From the NCBI RefSeq assembly GCF_964204645.1, contig NC_134030.1:372001-436000 (forward strand): 64,000 nt of DNA, given 5' to 3'. The notes beneath the pieces were generated by a model. It saw only the letters and a program-made list of their open reading frames with translations. It did not search any database and had not been told where the DNA came from. The translations under genes and the position numbers were made by a program. The stretch comes from Tubulanus polymorphus (taxonomy: Eukaryota; Nemertea; Palaeonemertea; Tubulaniformes; Tubulanidae). Positions 1 through 12,970 of this stretch are shown here, one piece after another. Every line of letters begins with the position of its first letter. Positions within the stretch are counted from its first letter, which is position 1.

Positions 1-599
1 AGGAATACATGATAGTAGATGATTTGATTGCTCCGACTGCGGGTGGGTTACAAGCCACTGAAATATACAGAATGACCTTCACTATTTATAATCGCCGACA
101 ATTTCCCTTCAAAATTAAGATTTATAAAACGAACTATTCTCATAAAATCAAAGAAAACGATATAATAAATCTTATCACAGATATTCACCTACAGATGATT
201 AGTAGAAATGTGTTATTTGAACGGATTAGAGGAGTAATTTGAAAGCGACTGCCGGCTTACCTAAAATATCACCGATAGAGAGTCGAGATGCGCATGCGTC
301 GTTACGAGCTGGTAATTACTGGTAGAGGGGTCGAGCAATAGGAGACACCCCTAAAACAAACCCTACAATTAGAAAATACATCCATATACCTACTTATAGA
401 CAGTAGGCATTAGGAACGGTAATTTACTCATTTCAAAAATTCTCATTAAAAAAAGAGAGATAATTAAACCGATCGGTAATTTCCGGTAGAGTTCGGAAAG
501 CGCCCGAGGAAACCCGGAAGTAAAGATTTGGGGAGCCCCAGCCTCAGCCTCAGCAGCATCAGCAGCATCAAGAGAGGGCTGGATGACGACCCGAGGAGC
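1..599. other. 5' flank of JAZF1, no gene seen
   Basis: I see no recognisable coding or RNA gene here. The end of the stretch (about 480-599) is more GC-rich and directly precedes the JAZF1 start codon, so it probably holds the 5' UTR and core promoter. No TATA box is obvious. Confidence 0.4.
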
Positions 600-2768
600 A
601 TGGCTGTGTTTTTAATGAACACATGCAAGTTCAATAGTTGTGGGATGAATTTCTCGACTCTGGGTGACCTCATTCAGCATATTGAGGACACTCATATCGG
701 TAAATATCAACACTCTCAGTTTGACAGGTGTCACTGTCAAAACTTTTAGATTTTGACAGTTGTTCAAATGTTCTAATTTTGTTGTTTGTTATTTAAGAGT
801 CGGATCCACGAGTTATAGAGAAACAGGAATTACAGCAGCCTCCATCTCTTCCATTAAGTTATATACTCAGGTTATTTTGTGAGGCTGGTGGTACAAAACG
901 CGTTGAGGCCGCCGCTGCCGTCAGTAATGAGTTGAAGAAACGACCACGAGGTGGCGCTGTCTCACCGGCTCGTAGCGTTACCCCGACCGGGAGCGAGCTG
1001 GACGACGATGATGTCGTTGCCGCCAGCGACGACGAGGATAGCGATGATTCTTGGACGACGCAAGAAGAATTTTCATCGGAAGTTATTCTCAGGTGGGTGT
1101 TTTAACCCTTGGCTCCGGACAAATGGCGTCAGTAAAATGCGAGGGTTTTTACAACTCCTCGATTCCTTTAACTCCTCGAGCTGCAGTTGCTCTAAAGTTG
1201 GTTAGAGTTTCTCAGTTGATAGCTGACATTGTGACAATTAGAAGTTCATTGTTGCTATTGGCCGGTTATCTTTAACCAACTTTTGAGCAACTGCAGCCCT
1301 TTAATGGAAAATGTTTTAAATGTGCTTGAAACTCCTTCAATTTGAGCAAAATGTCAGAATTCCTTCAATTTTTTAGAAATATACAATCAGACATGTTTGT
1401 AGTTGTATAGTAAACCACCTAAATCAGTACAGTTGAAACAAGGATCTTTTTGTTAGCCAATTAGGAGGTTACAGAATTAGAAACAGAGTTTAGTATAGTG
1501 GATAGAAATGTGCTCACAAAATCACCCAATAACCTACTGAGATAAACACTACCGATTAGGAGGAGTTTACTGACGTAATTCTGGGATATGATTAATTATT
1601 AATTATAGTATGATTATTATTATTATTAATCATAATAAGATCATTATTTTTATGATTATAATGAATTATAGTATGATTATTATAATTATTAATCATAATA
1701 AGATTATTATCATTTTTATGATTATTATAATTATCATGAATTATAGTTTGATTATCATTATCAATTGTAGTATAGTATCCTGATGATGATTATGATTATT
1801 ATAATTAATTATAGTATGATTATTATTATTATTAATCATAATAAGATTATTATCATTTTTATGATTATTATAATTATCATGAATTATAGTTTGATTATCA
1901 TTATCAATTGTAGTATAGTATCCTGATGATGATTATTATGATTATAATTAATTATAGTATGATGGCGAATATAAAAGATGTGAGCGATAAACCGTTTGCG
2001 TGTCCAGTTCCCGGTTGTAAGAAACGATATAAAAATGTGAATGGAATCAAATATCACGCGAGACACGGTCATCGTAAAGACGCACGATTCGTGTAAATAT
2101 TCATAACCGTCATTCGTTCATTGTTTCGTCGTTTACCTCGTCGTTTCCATGGTGATTTATTTTACGTTTTCAGAGTGAAAAAAGCGTTCAAATGCAAATG
2201 CGGTAAAAGTTACCGGTCGGCTCAAGGTTTACGCAATCATCAACTGCTTTATCACCCGGTAACAACGCTTCTTAAAACAGCGACGACGCAACAATCAAAT
2301 ACAGCTACAACAACGCAAGCCGTTATCGCTACGGCAACCGTTTCTCAATTAGTAACGCAGCCGACGCTGGCGTTATCGATACCAGCCGTTTCCTGTATCA
2401 CTCCGCTTCCTATTCCTCCGCAACCGCAAACACTCGTCACAACAATGGCAGCACCGCTTAGCGTAACCATGACTACCGACAATCACCCGTCGAATACGAA
2501 GAATACGACGACGACGATTAATCCGGGATTAGGGATTAATCCTGGATTAGGGATTAATCCGGTGGGGGGAGGAGTAGGAAACGTGAATAATATACAAGCT
2601 CACGTTCAGGCAGCACACGCACTAGCTCACGCACAGGCTCAGGCTAAACAGGTCGTACAGGCCATTCAAAACGCTACAAATAACGCTTTAACTACTACAG
2701 CGCCACCTACAATAACAAACCTCGTACAGTCAGTATCATCAGCTATAGAACAAATAGTAGCCGAATAG
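600..2768 (+). CDS. JAZF1: JAZF1-like zinc-finger protein (4 exons)
   Basis: Exons by splice consensus and reading frame: 600-699, 798-1092, 1958-2092, 2174-2768 (about 374 aa). JAZF1 is a nuclear transcriptional cofactor associated with NuA4/TIP60 chromatin complexes in vertebrates. The protein starts MAVFLMNTCKFNSCGMNF, a first C2H2 finger (C9, C14, H27, H32). Next come a conserved DPRVIEKQELQQP stretch, an acidic SDDSWTT block, and two more fingers: 147-170 (FACPVPGCKKRYKNVNGIKY) and 184-204 (CKCGKSYRSAQGL). Finger spacing and the acidic block match vertebrate JAZF1 closely. The vertebrate protein is about 243 aa; here a Thr/Ala/Gln-rich tail of about 165 residues follows the last finger. 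The ATG at 600 was chosen because it opens the first finger and the frame upstream has no better Met. The acceptor of exon 3 and the stop codon both lie in tandem repeats (see findings). Confidence 0.93.
1573..1957. repeat. AT-rich imperfect repeats in JAZF1 intron 2
   Basis: This is a stretch of ATT/ATG microsatellite-like sequence with a roughly 145-bp segment present twice (about 1740-1880 and 1885-1957). The motif ATTATAG followed by TATGAT, which is the real exon 3 acceptor at 1957/1958, occurs earlier with its G at 1608, 1671 and 1814. Confidence 0.75.
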
Positions 2769-3062
2769 AGGGGGGTCTTACAGCGCCACCTACAATAACA
2801 AACCTAGTACAATCAGTATCATCAGCTATAGAACAAATAGTAGCCGAATAGAGGGGGGTATCGCAGCGCCCCCTACAATAATAAACCTAGTACAATCAGT
2901 ATCATCAGCTATAGAACAAATAGTGGCCGAATAGAGGGGGGTCTTACAGCGCCCCCTACAATAACAAACCTAGTACAATCAGTATCATCAGCTATAGAAC
3001 AAATTGTAGCCGAATAGAGTGGGGTCTCGCAGCGCCCCCTACAATAACAAACCTAGCACAAT
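2698..3062 (+). repeat. 83-bp tandem repeat spanning the JAZF1 stop codon
   Basis: A unit beginning CAGCGCC restarts at 2698, 2781, 2864, 2947 and 3030, exactly 83 bp each time. The first copy encodes the last residues of JAZF1 and its stop codon; the others lie in the 3' UTR. Copies differ by a few substitutions only, so the expansion looks recent. Confidence 0.9.
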
Positions 3063-3289
3063 AGACACTGAGAGGAATCTGAGTAGAAAGGGTCCCGGGC
3101 CTTCCTGTGGAGTGTGCTGCCCCCTGTGAGCTAAATGAATAAGGTACAGACCTGTTTGTATTGTATGAACAGTTACAATGAGCTGATCAAACAGGGAACA
3201 ATATTCACCAATAGGTGTCTCTGTCTAAGTGTTTATTACATGTTGTGTGTAAATTATTGATAGTCGCTGAAATATTACATTCATTGTTC

Positions 3290-4045
3290 TCACTTTCTGT
3301 TCTTACTGCTCCTTATTCAGCTGCTCCTACCCTTACTGCTCCTTATTCAGCTGCTCCTACCCTTACTGCACCTTATTCAGCTGCTCCTACCCTCACTGCA
3401 CCTCTACCCTTACTGCTCCTTATTCAGCTGCTCCTACCCTTACTGCTCCTTATTCAGCTGCTCCTACCCTCACTGCTCCTTATTCAGCTGCTCCTACCCT
3501 TACTGCTCCTTATTCAGCTGCTCCTACCCTCACTGCTCCTTATTCAGCTGCTCCTACCCTTACTGCTCCTTATTCAGCTGCTCCTACCCTCACTGCTCCT
3601 TATTCAGCTGCTCCTACCCTCACTGCTCCTTATTCAGCTGCTCCTACCCTCACTGCACCTCTACCCTCACTGCTCCTTATTCAGCTGCTCCTACCCTCAC
3701 TGCTCCTTATTCAGCTGCTCCTACCCTCACTGCACCTCTACCCTTACTGCACCTCTACCCTTACTGCACCTTATTCAGCTGCTCCTACCCTCACTGCACC
3801 TCTACCCTCACTGCACCTCTACCCTTACTGCACCTCTACCCTTACTGCACCTCTACCCTTACGCTCCTACCCTCACTGCTCCTTATTCAGCTGCTCCTAC
3901 CCTCACTGCTCCTTATTCAGCTGCTCCTACCCTTACTGCTCCTTATTCAGCTGCTCCTACCCTCACTGCACCTCTACCCTTACTGCTCCTTATTCAGCTG
4001 CTCCTACCCTTACTGCACCTCTTCTCCTGTTGCTTGCTGCACCTC
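3290..4045 (+). repeat. 30-bp/15-bp minisatellite
   Basis: Repeats of a 30-bp unit (CTTACTGCTCCTTATTCAGC plus TGCTCCTACC) are mixed with 15-bp half units (CTCACTGCACCTCTA). All unit lengths are multiples of three, so a long frame stays open by construction. I do not think it is a gene. Confidence 0.9.
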
Positions 4046-4374
4046 TACGCTTATTGCTCTACTTTTGTCTCAAGCTACACTTAGTTCCTGCTCCTCTCAA
4101 GCTAGACTTGCTCTTATTGAGCTGCTTCTGCTCCTGTGATTAGTGTTAATTTATTATCTATTGTGTCCTGTATTTATTGTATTGTAAATATTGCCTTATT
4201 TAATTGTTCAGTATTATTGTGTGTACACACCATGTATAAAACCAGAGTCAATGTGTCCCTTCCAGTCAACGCCACCTCTAGCCTGCTGCTGGTGGAACAC
4301 TCAACTCAATTTGTCCGGCATGCAATATCGTGAGTTAGTATTAGTTCATACATTTTAAGGGTTTGAAAAAGTAT

Positions 4375-4476
4375 TCCCACAAAACTGTTATCTCTGAGTT
4401 AAACAGTTATCTCTGAGTTAAACAGTTATCTCTGAGTTAAACATTTTTTTTAGTTAAACAGTGATCTCTGAGTTAA
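4375..4476 (+). repeat. Short TATCTCTGAGTTAAACAG tandem repeat
   Basis: Four to five degenerate copies of an 18-19 bp unit lie just left of the candidate MITE at 4473. Confidence 0.7.
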
Positions 4477-4706
4477 CCCTTTCAGTGTGTCTACACTGCA
4501 GTGCGGTGTATTGATGTAATTAGTAATTATCTCTCTTGAAAAATGGCAGCACCTGTCAAACATTGTGAAATACTAGTAACTAACGATACACCGCGCCGTG
4601 GTGTAGACGCATTATAGTGATATTCCTGTCATTCAACACACTGGACTGGAATTTTTCAGAATTTTCAAATAATCTTCAGCACTATAGGGTATTTATTGAA
4701 AGGGTA
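4473..4706. mobile_element. Candidate piggyBac-like MITE
   Basis: The left end reads TTAACCCTTTCAG and the right end TTGAAAGGGTA, giving short terminal inverted repeats (CCCTTTCA/TGAAAGGG) next to a TTAA on the left. An internal inverted repeat pairs GTCTACAC near 4489 with GTGTAGAC near 4605. TTAA plus CCCTTT-type ends is typical of piggyBac derivatives. The right TTAA is not intact, so the call is tentative. Confidence 0.35.
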
Positions 4707-5099
4707 CAGTTATCTCTGATTTGAGGAGCTGTCTCTGAGATAGACGTCAGATAAATGTCAGGAGTGACTCAGGAGTGTCTCGGCGTGCATTCTCTCTTGT
4801 TTGACATTTTTGTGTTGTGTACATAAAACAAACATCAATTGCATTTATTGAATATAAACCGTTTTCTATGTTGCTTAAAACCAAATTAAGATTGTATATG
4901 TAGTGACGTGAGTGTGTATTATCAACGAGAATGAGGAGGGGGTTGATTTTATTTTTATTCGTGCTGGAGGAGGGGGGAAGGGGGTAAGTGTGCCTGTATT
5001 TGTGATTGTTGATGTTGTACTCAGATGTTGCTTTATATTGCATTATTTAATACACATGCCTAAAACAGTTCATCTATTGATACAGTGTAGAGTATAGTT

Positions 5100-7060
<1,961 letters not shown>

Positions 7061-7235
7061 TTGGAAGATCTACGTCTTGCCCCACTGCAAGGGATCAAGA
7101 GATGGCCAAAGCCTTTTACAGGTCCTTATAGCTCACAACCCATTGTTATGAGTCTTGACAGCCAACGCCAGAGCTAGTTTCGAACCCGGGACCTCTTGGT
7201 TCCCAGTCCTGCCACTCAACCCCGCTGGACCCAAC
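7061..7235 (-). mobile_element. tRNA-derived SINE-like element
   Basis: Read on the minus strand, the segment begins GTCCAGCGGGGTTGAGTGGC and about 35 bases later has CCCGGGTTCGAAACTAG. That is an A-box-like and B-box-like pair at tRNA spacing, followed by unrelated sequence. This is the layout of a pol III SINE head. It does not fold as a real tRNA. I saw no poly(A) tail or target-site duplication. Confidence 0.45.
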
Positions 7236-8128
7236 AATCGGGAGATCAAATAATCTAGATCCAAGGTCACGGCTTGGCAGTTAACTTCTCATAGTACATG
7301 AGTGACATAAGTAAAATTAATTGGTCCCGTGGAATACGAGTAGTACAATTAATGATTTAATTCGTGGTCAGAAATCTTTGGAAATATAATTTAATTTGCT
7401 TTAAATTCCTTCTGTGGCATGTGGTTCTACCGCTTCACCGGATGCTAATACATTCGCTGAGCAAAATAGTTCTATTAAAAGTGGCTCGAACTTCGTTTAT
7501 AAAAGCAAATTCCCCTTAGATAAAGCTTTTGCACTGATAAAAATATTTATTCAAAACAAACAAGTGTTGAGTGATCGATGAAATTTGACTGAGAAAAATA
7601 TCAGTATTCCTCGCATGCCACAGTCGAATAACTAGCTGTGCTAGATCTTAACCGTTTGGTGCTGCCACTATGAATAACGATAGCGGGATTTCGGTAAACT
7701 AAAGTAAAAACAACAAACCAATGCCGGAACATAATATTTCTTTATTACGTACAATATAACGAACCAGCACCTAATTCTAATAAACAATGATACTTGAATT
7801 GTAAATGATATTCTAATATTTATTTAGGTAACCCCTGTATATCCCCTATAGAGCATCAGGACCACTCTGAATCAGTGTCAGTAATTACTGGGTTCGAACC
7901 TGGGACATCCCTGTACATCCTCTATTCAGTATCAGGACCACTCTGAATCATTTCAATAAGTCTATCAACTCTTATTCTCGAAATGGATATCATAGAATAA
8001 ATGGAATTGTTGCTAGTCCAAATGATTCTATTTTTTTTAATGAGGCTTTCGTTTATTGACTCGTTTTGAAAATCAATTTAACTAAATCGTGTTAACGGAT
8101 TCTGAATCCGTGGTTTATGGTGACAACT
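7236..8128. other. Gene-less stretch with partial 14.2-kb satellite
   Basis: No gene is seen. About 7835-7950 holds one and a half copies of the B-box-containing satellite that is tandem at 14172-14712 (shared GTACATCCTCTATTCAG and CAGTAATTACTGGGTTCGAA). Confidence 0.6.
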
Positions 8129-8715
8129 TTTGGTCGGGTATATTTGATACTGGTCAGGTATATTTGATATTGGTCAGGTATATTTGATACTGATCAGGTA
8201 TATTTGATACTGGTCAGGTATATTTGATACTGGTCAGGTATATTTGATATTGGTCAGGTATATTTGATACTGGTCGGGTATATTTGATACTGGTCGGGTA
8301 TATTTGATACTGGTCAGGTATATTTGATACTGGTCGGGTATATTTGATACTGGTCGGGTATATTTGATACTGGTCGGGTATATTTGATATTGGTCAGGTA
8401 TATTTGATACTGGTCGGGTATATTTGATATTGGTCAGGTATATTTGATACTGGTCAGGTATATTTGATACTGGTCAGGTATATTTGATACTGGTCGGGTA
8501 TATTTGATACTGGTCGGGTATATTTGATACTGGTCGGGTATATTTGATACTGGTCGGGTATATTTGATACTGGTCGGGTATATTTGATACTGGTCAGGTA
8601 TATTTGATACTGGTCAGGTATATTTGATACTGGTCAGGTATATTTGATACTGGTCGGGTATATTTGATACTGGTCAGGTATATTTGATACTGGTCAGGTA
8701 TATTTGATTCTGGTA
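8129..8715 (+). repeat. 20-bp minisatellite upstream of GPCR 1
   Basis: About 29 copies of ACTGGTCAGGTATATTTGAT, varying mainly at one A/G position (GTCAGG or GTCGGG). It ends where the sequence shared with the second GPCR copy begins. At the matching place upstream of GPCR 2 (about 11395) only a remnant is present. Confidence 0.95.
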
Positions 8716-8796
8716 TATATTAGTTTTTACACCTCGCGTGTTACCACAGAGACCTGTATTCACGAAATTCAAACTTTGTGGTTCTACAGTTGTCTG

Positions 8797-8804
8797 TATA
8801 TAAA
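8797..8804 (+). promoter_or_regulatory. TATA box candidate, GPCR 1
   Basis: TATATAAA lies 254 bases before the GPCR 1 start codon and is conserved in position and context before GPCR 2 (11498-11505). Confidence 0.45.
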
Positions 8805-9057
8805 CTCTAGTCTAAAACTGCTGCGAATTTTCATATGAAACTTAGATTATTTCAGATGGATTTTTAGTAAACTCTCAGAGCGAATCGTGTGAGTAGTAAT
8901 TTCAACAGAGCGCGTGAAATCTTCAGATGATTGTAGTGTGTTCTGTAGCAGGAGTTTGATGGAAGTATTTTGAAATCGTGGTTCCGCGGCTGTAACCCAC
9001 AATTTGAGGGAAGCAGTCACTACACTGATTGTCGCGTCAAACTGTTCTGTTCTTGTC

Positions 9058-10281
9058 ATGGACAATTTTACCGCTATCGTCACCACAACTCGAATATACC
9101 GCACCACTGTGAAGACACCGGGATATATCATAGCTTACAAGGGGTTTGCAAAGTTCAGTTTTTTATTTAGCAACACAATCAATTATCTCTTCTTACTTCC
9201 ACCTGGAAGTGTGTTTAACTTTCTGACAATAATTCTACTGATAAAGTGTCGCAGATATCAGTCAGTTCGTTACACGTTCCCTTATCTCATAACTATCGCG
9301 TTTTCAGATCAACTTGTCGTCTTGTTTGAGTTACAGAAATTCCCTTTCCATTTGAGAGAGTTCGTTGTTTATCGTCTAGGATTTTATAGAGGATGTGGCA
9401 GTTATTTTCTATTAGCTAAAAACAGGAAACTATGTCCATCACTTTATTATTTCAACTACTACTTCCGTCATCTGCCCAATAAACTGTTTCCTTTGTGTTT
9501 GCTACGGAGACTATTTTACGACCAGGCAATATCTGTATCAAACTACATAGTTATAGTGATCGCTATCGAGAGATTTGTTTCTATTCGTTTTCCTTTCTTT
9601 CACATGAAACATTTCACCGTCACTCAGCGTAAAATTGTAGTAGTTTTTATCATCTTCTGGGCGTATTTTATGAACTTGGATTCAGCAATCATGCGCAGTC
9701 GTGTTAAATTCGTTAAAATTCATAGATACAACGAAACATACGACTCTTTTGTGTGTCGTCAGTCAATCGCTATAAGCCAGCCCCAGACACGAGCAATAGC
9801 AGTTGCGAAAACAATTTTACAAGATATATTTCCATCTGTAATGATTGTAATATTATCAGTGTTAACTGCTTCATTACGCAATAAGAGATCTGAGATGAGA
9901 GCGAAGAGAACAGATCGTCATCAATCTGCAGCCAGTAAAACTCTTGTAGTTATAGTTATGCTGTATATTTTACTAGTTTTACCGCATGCTGTAGTTAAAA
10001 GCATCTACTATCTACTACTGGCTTTAAACCAAGTGATTAAAAAAAATGATAAAAACATCACTGACCCTCATTTACGATACTTACTTTATGAAATTTGGAT
10101 CGACTTACGATGGTTCCTGATACCATTTCGACAATTTGTGTACTGCGTGAATTTCTTTATCTACATCGGAACATTGAAAGTTTTCCGGAAAGAATTTATC
10201 AAACTATTTACTGATTGTTTTTGTTGTAAAATAAGGAACATAATCTGTCGTATAAACTTCAAAGAACCCGAATCTGTGTGA
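9058..10281 (+). CDS. Class A GPCR, tandem copy 1
   Basis: Single-exon frame of 407 aa starting MDNFTAIVTTTRIYRT, with an N-glycosylation site NFT. Seven hydrophobic segments are visible. TM1 contains GSVFNFLTIILLIK. TM2 carries the conserved Asp in the context AFSDQ. TM3 ends VIAIERFVSIRFPFF, so the DRY motif is replaced by ERF. TM7 has NFFIYIGTLKVF in place of NPxxY, followed by a Cys-rich tail (CFCCK) that could be palmitoylated. These traits fit a rhodopsin-family peptide-type receptor at the plasma membrane; the ligand cannot be named. The frame is open upstream but only through non-ATG codons, so the ATG at 9058 was chosen; copy 2 has the same Met. Its twin lies 2.7 kb downstream on the same strand. 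Confidence 0.85.
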   Translation: MDNFTAIVTTTRIYRTTVKTPGYIIAYKGFAKFSFLFSNTINYLFLLPPGSVFNFLTIILLIKCRRYQSVRYTFPYLITIAFSDQLVVLFELQKFPFHLREFVVYRLGFYRGCGSYFLLAKNRKLCPSLYYFNYYFRHLPNKLFPLCLLRRLFYDQAISVSNYIVIVIAIERFVSIRFPFFHMKHFTVTQRKIVVVFIIFWAYFMNLDSAIMRSRVKFVKIHRYNETYDSFVCRQSIAISQPQTRAIAVAKTILQDIFPSVMIVILSVLTASLRNKRSEMRAKRTDRHQSAASKTLVVIVMLYILLVLPHAVVKSIYYLLLALNQVIKKNDKNITDPHLRYLLYEIWIDLRWFLIPFRQFVYCVNFFIYIGTLKVFRKEFIKLFTDCFCCKIRNIICRINFKEPESV

Positions 10282-11137
10282 TTCATTTTCATTTTCGAAA
10301 TTCCTGAACCTGAATTTCATCAGTGAACTATTTATACAGGGGACTGAAATATTGATCACTCCACGTGACTCCTTTAAAGTTGGATTAAATTGTAGTCCAT
10401 TAATTTCTACGGAAATTCAATGCTTTCGAAACTATAAATAGAATTAATGTTTATGTAGGTGATTTAATCTCCACAAATGTTTATTCCAACAATAGCCGTA
10501 AGGAGCTAAGCTGTGACGTCACTTCCCTGATATAAATACTCCACCGATTCCACTAACAGAAATCACTATCCGTGTATGATTTCCACCCATAGCCCCGATC
10601 ACACGAGAGCATTTTTGGCCCGTGCCAAATTTGGCCCTGTTCAGACATGTGCCGAATGGGCCCGAGCCTATTTGGGCCAACCAAAAACGTCGGTCTAGGC
10701 CTTAAGTCATATTCTGCAGGAGAACAAGGAAATTGTATTTATAGTAAATACTCAGTAAATACTCAGTAAATGCTCAGTCCACAGAGACACAGTTCGTATT
10801 CGACTCGGAGGGGAGTGTAAGGGGGGGGGGCGCTGGGGTGTAAAATCTAGTCATTGCAGAGATGCAATTGAATCATTCAAATATGTTGTAAAACATTTTT
10901 ACAAAAACAAATTCGTTCAAAGAAAGTAAAGTTATAAACATTTATGTACGGAGAGATAACGGTGAATTGTTGAGTTTTTTGTTGAGACGCAGAAACTCCT
11001 GCTATCCCATCAGCATTGTGGTATACAAGCACCACTTCAAGGACGGTGGGGGTAACGATTGTAGATCGGGCGCGATGTATGTCGTATGGTCGTTAAATAT
11101 GTCTCATCGATCTAATAGTACTGACAGTAACTTCCTA
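10282..11137. other. Spacer between tandem GPCRs
   Basis: No gene is seen. About 10595-10680 has TTTGGCCC/GGGCCAA-rich inverted sequence, and a related patch lies at about 13120-13200 behind GPCR 2, so the duplicated unit extends beyond the coding region. Confidence 0.5.
10514..10538 (+). promoter_or_regulatory. CRE plus TATA box candidate
   Basis: A perfect TGACGTCA (10514-10521) is followed nine bases later by TATAAATA (10531-10538). The pair has core-promoter spacing, but I found no gene starting just downstream. It could serve a distal 5' exon of GPCR 2 or be a relic. Confidence 0.3.
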
Positions 11138-11278
11138 CAGGGCCCAGTTTCACAAACAAATTTAACCCAAATTTTAGGTGTAATTGCCGCCATTGGTTAC
11201 TTCATGTTTTCAATGAGGACAACAATTCAAACTTAACCGTTTTTTTGGCTTAAACTATTTGGTGAAACTGCTCCCTGT
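11138..11278. mobile_element. Palindromic MITE, GGCCCAGTTTCAC type
   Basis: The left end CAGGGCCCAGTTTCACAAAC and right end GGTGAAACTGCTCCCTG form imperfect terminal inverted repeats around about 100 bp. It belongs to the same style of element as those at 18327, 20323, 31485, 49234 and 59517. Confidence 0.6.
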
Positions 11279-11497
11279 TGTCTATGTACAGAAGGTTGAA
11301 TCAATAAATACATAATCGGAAATAAGTAAATTTTCCAAATGCTGTTTGTTGCATTTCGCCTCTTGTGTCTCAATGGAACTTGAAGTGTATCAGTGCTGGT
11401 ATATGTAATACTAGTATATATTAGTTTTCACGCCTCACATGTTACCACAGAGACCTGTATTCACGAAATTCAAACTTTATGGTTCTACAGTTGTCTG

Positions 11498-11505
11498 TAT
11501 ATAAA
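11498..11505 (+). promoter_or_regulatory. TATA box candidate, GPCR 2
   Basis: TATATAAA lies 254 bases before the start codon, conserved with GPCR 1. Confidence 0.45.
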
Positions 11506-11758
11506 CTCGAGTCTAAAACTGCTGCGAATTTTCATATGAAACTTAGATTATTTCAGATGGATTTTTAGTAAACTCTCAGAGCGAATCGTGTGAGTAGTAA
11601 TTTCAACAGAGCGCGTAAAATGTTCAAATGATTATAGTGTGTTCTGTAGCAGGAGTTTGATGGAAGTATTTTGAAATCGTGGTACCACGGCTGTAACCCA
11701 CAATGTGAGGGACGCAGTCACTACACAGATTGTCGCGTCAAACTGTTCTGTTCTTGTC

Positions 11759-12970
11759 ATGGACAATTTTACCGCTATCGTCACTACAACTCGAATATAC
11801 CGCACCACTGTGAAGACACCGGGATATATCTTAGCTTTCATAAGGTTTTCAGCCTTCAGTATTGTGTTTAGCCGAGACTTCAATTATCTCTTCTTACTTC
11901 CACCGGGAAGTGTGTTTAACTTTCTGACAATAATTTTACTGATTAAGTGTCGCAGATATCAGTCAGTTCGTTACACGTTCCCTTATCTGATAACTATCGC
12001 GTTTTCAGATCAATTTTTCGTCTTGTTTGAGTTACTGGCTTTCCCTTGGTATTTGAAAGACTTTGTAGTTTCTCGTCTAGGATTTTATAGAGCATGTCGC
12101 AGTAGATATCTGACATTCACTAAACACAGTAAACTATGTCCATCACTTTACTATTTCAATTACTATTTCAATTATCTGCCCAATAAACTGTTTCCTATGT
12201 GTTTGCTACGGAACCTATTTTACGACCAGGCAATATCTGTATCAAACTACACAGTTATAGTGATCGCTATCGAGAGATTTGTTTCTATTCGTTTTCCTTT
12301 CTTTCACATGAAACATTTCACCGTCACTCGCCGTAAAATTGCAGTAGTTTTTATCATCTTCTGGGCGTATTTTATGAACTTGGATTCAGCAATCATGCGC
12401 AGTCGTGTTGCTTTAGTTAAATTTCTTAGACTCAACGAAACATACGTCTATTTTTCGTGTTATCCGACAATCGCTTCAAGCCTGGCCCAGAGAGAAGCAA
12501 TGACACTTGCAAAAAGAATTTTACGAGAGAAAGTTCCTTCTATAATGATTGTAATATTATCAGTGTTAACTGCTTCATTTCGCAATAAGAGATCTGAGAT
12601 AAGAGCGAATCGTCATCAATCTTCAGCCAGTAAAACTCTTCTAGTTATAGTTATGGTGTATATTTTACTAGTTTTACCGCATGCTGTAGTTAAAACCATT
12701 CATGACGTAATAAACACCTTACAGCGGTCGTCTAAAGGAAGTAAAGGAAGATATATCTTTGCCCATTTAATAAACCCTTATTTACGATACCTTCTTAGTG
12801 GTATATGGATGCACTTAACATGGTTCCTGCAAACATTTCGACACTTTGTGTTCTGCGTGAATTTCTTTATCTACATTGGAACATTGAAAGTTTTCCGGAA
12901 AGAATTTATTAAACTATTTACTGATTGTTTTTGTTGTAAAATAAAATCTGTAATAAATAAAAAAATCTGA
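11759..12970 (+). CDS. Class A GPCR, tandem copy 2
   Basis: Single-exon frame of 403 aa, a duplicate of the receptor at 9058. It has the same start MDNFTAIVTTTRIYRT, the same AIERFVSIRFPFF motif after TM3, and the same TM7 and tail (NFFIYIGTLKVFRKEF). About 300 bp of 5' flank, including the TATA-like box, is also duplicated. Transmembrane and intracellular parts are almost identical, whereas the loops around the TM2/TM3 region, extracellular loop 2 (after VALVKFLRLNETY) and extracellular loop 3 (a stretch with SSKGSKGRY) differ strongly from copy 1. Role: cell-surface receptor of unknown ligand. Both copies look intact. Confidence 0.85.
   Translation: MDNFTAIVTTTRIYRTTVKTPGYILAFIRFSAFSIVFSRDFNYLFLLPPGSVFNFLTIILLIKCRRYQSVRYTFPYLITIAFSDQFFVLFELLAFPWYLKDFVVSRLGFYRACRSRYLTFTKHSKLCPSLYYFNYYFNYLPNKLFPMCLLRNLFYDQAISVSNYTVIVIAIERFVSIRFPFFHMKHFTVTRRKIAVVFIIFWAYFMNLDSAIMRSRVALVKFLRLNETYVYFSCYPTIASSLAQREAMTLAKRILREKVPSIMIVILSVLTASFRNKRSEIRANRHQSSASKTLLVIVMVYILLVLPHAVVKTIHDVINTLQRSSKGSKGRYIFAHLINPYLRYLLSGIWMHLTWFLQTFRHFVFCVNFFIYIGTLKVFRKEFIKLFTDCFCCKIKSVINKKI

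Noticed and set aside
3215-4084. Long plus-strand frame of 289 codons rich in Leu/Pro/Ser
   Set aside because: It is generated by 30-bp and 15-bp repeats, both multiples of three; no start context, domain or splice support.
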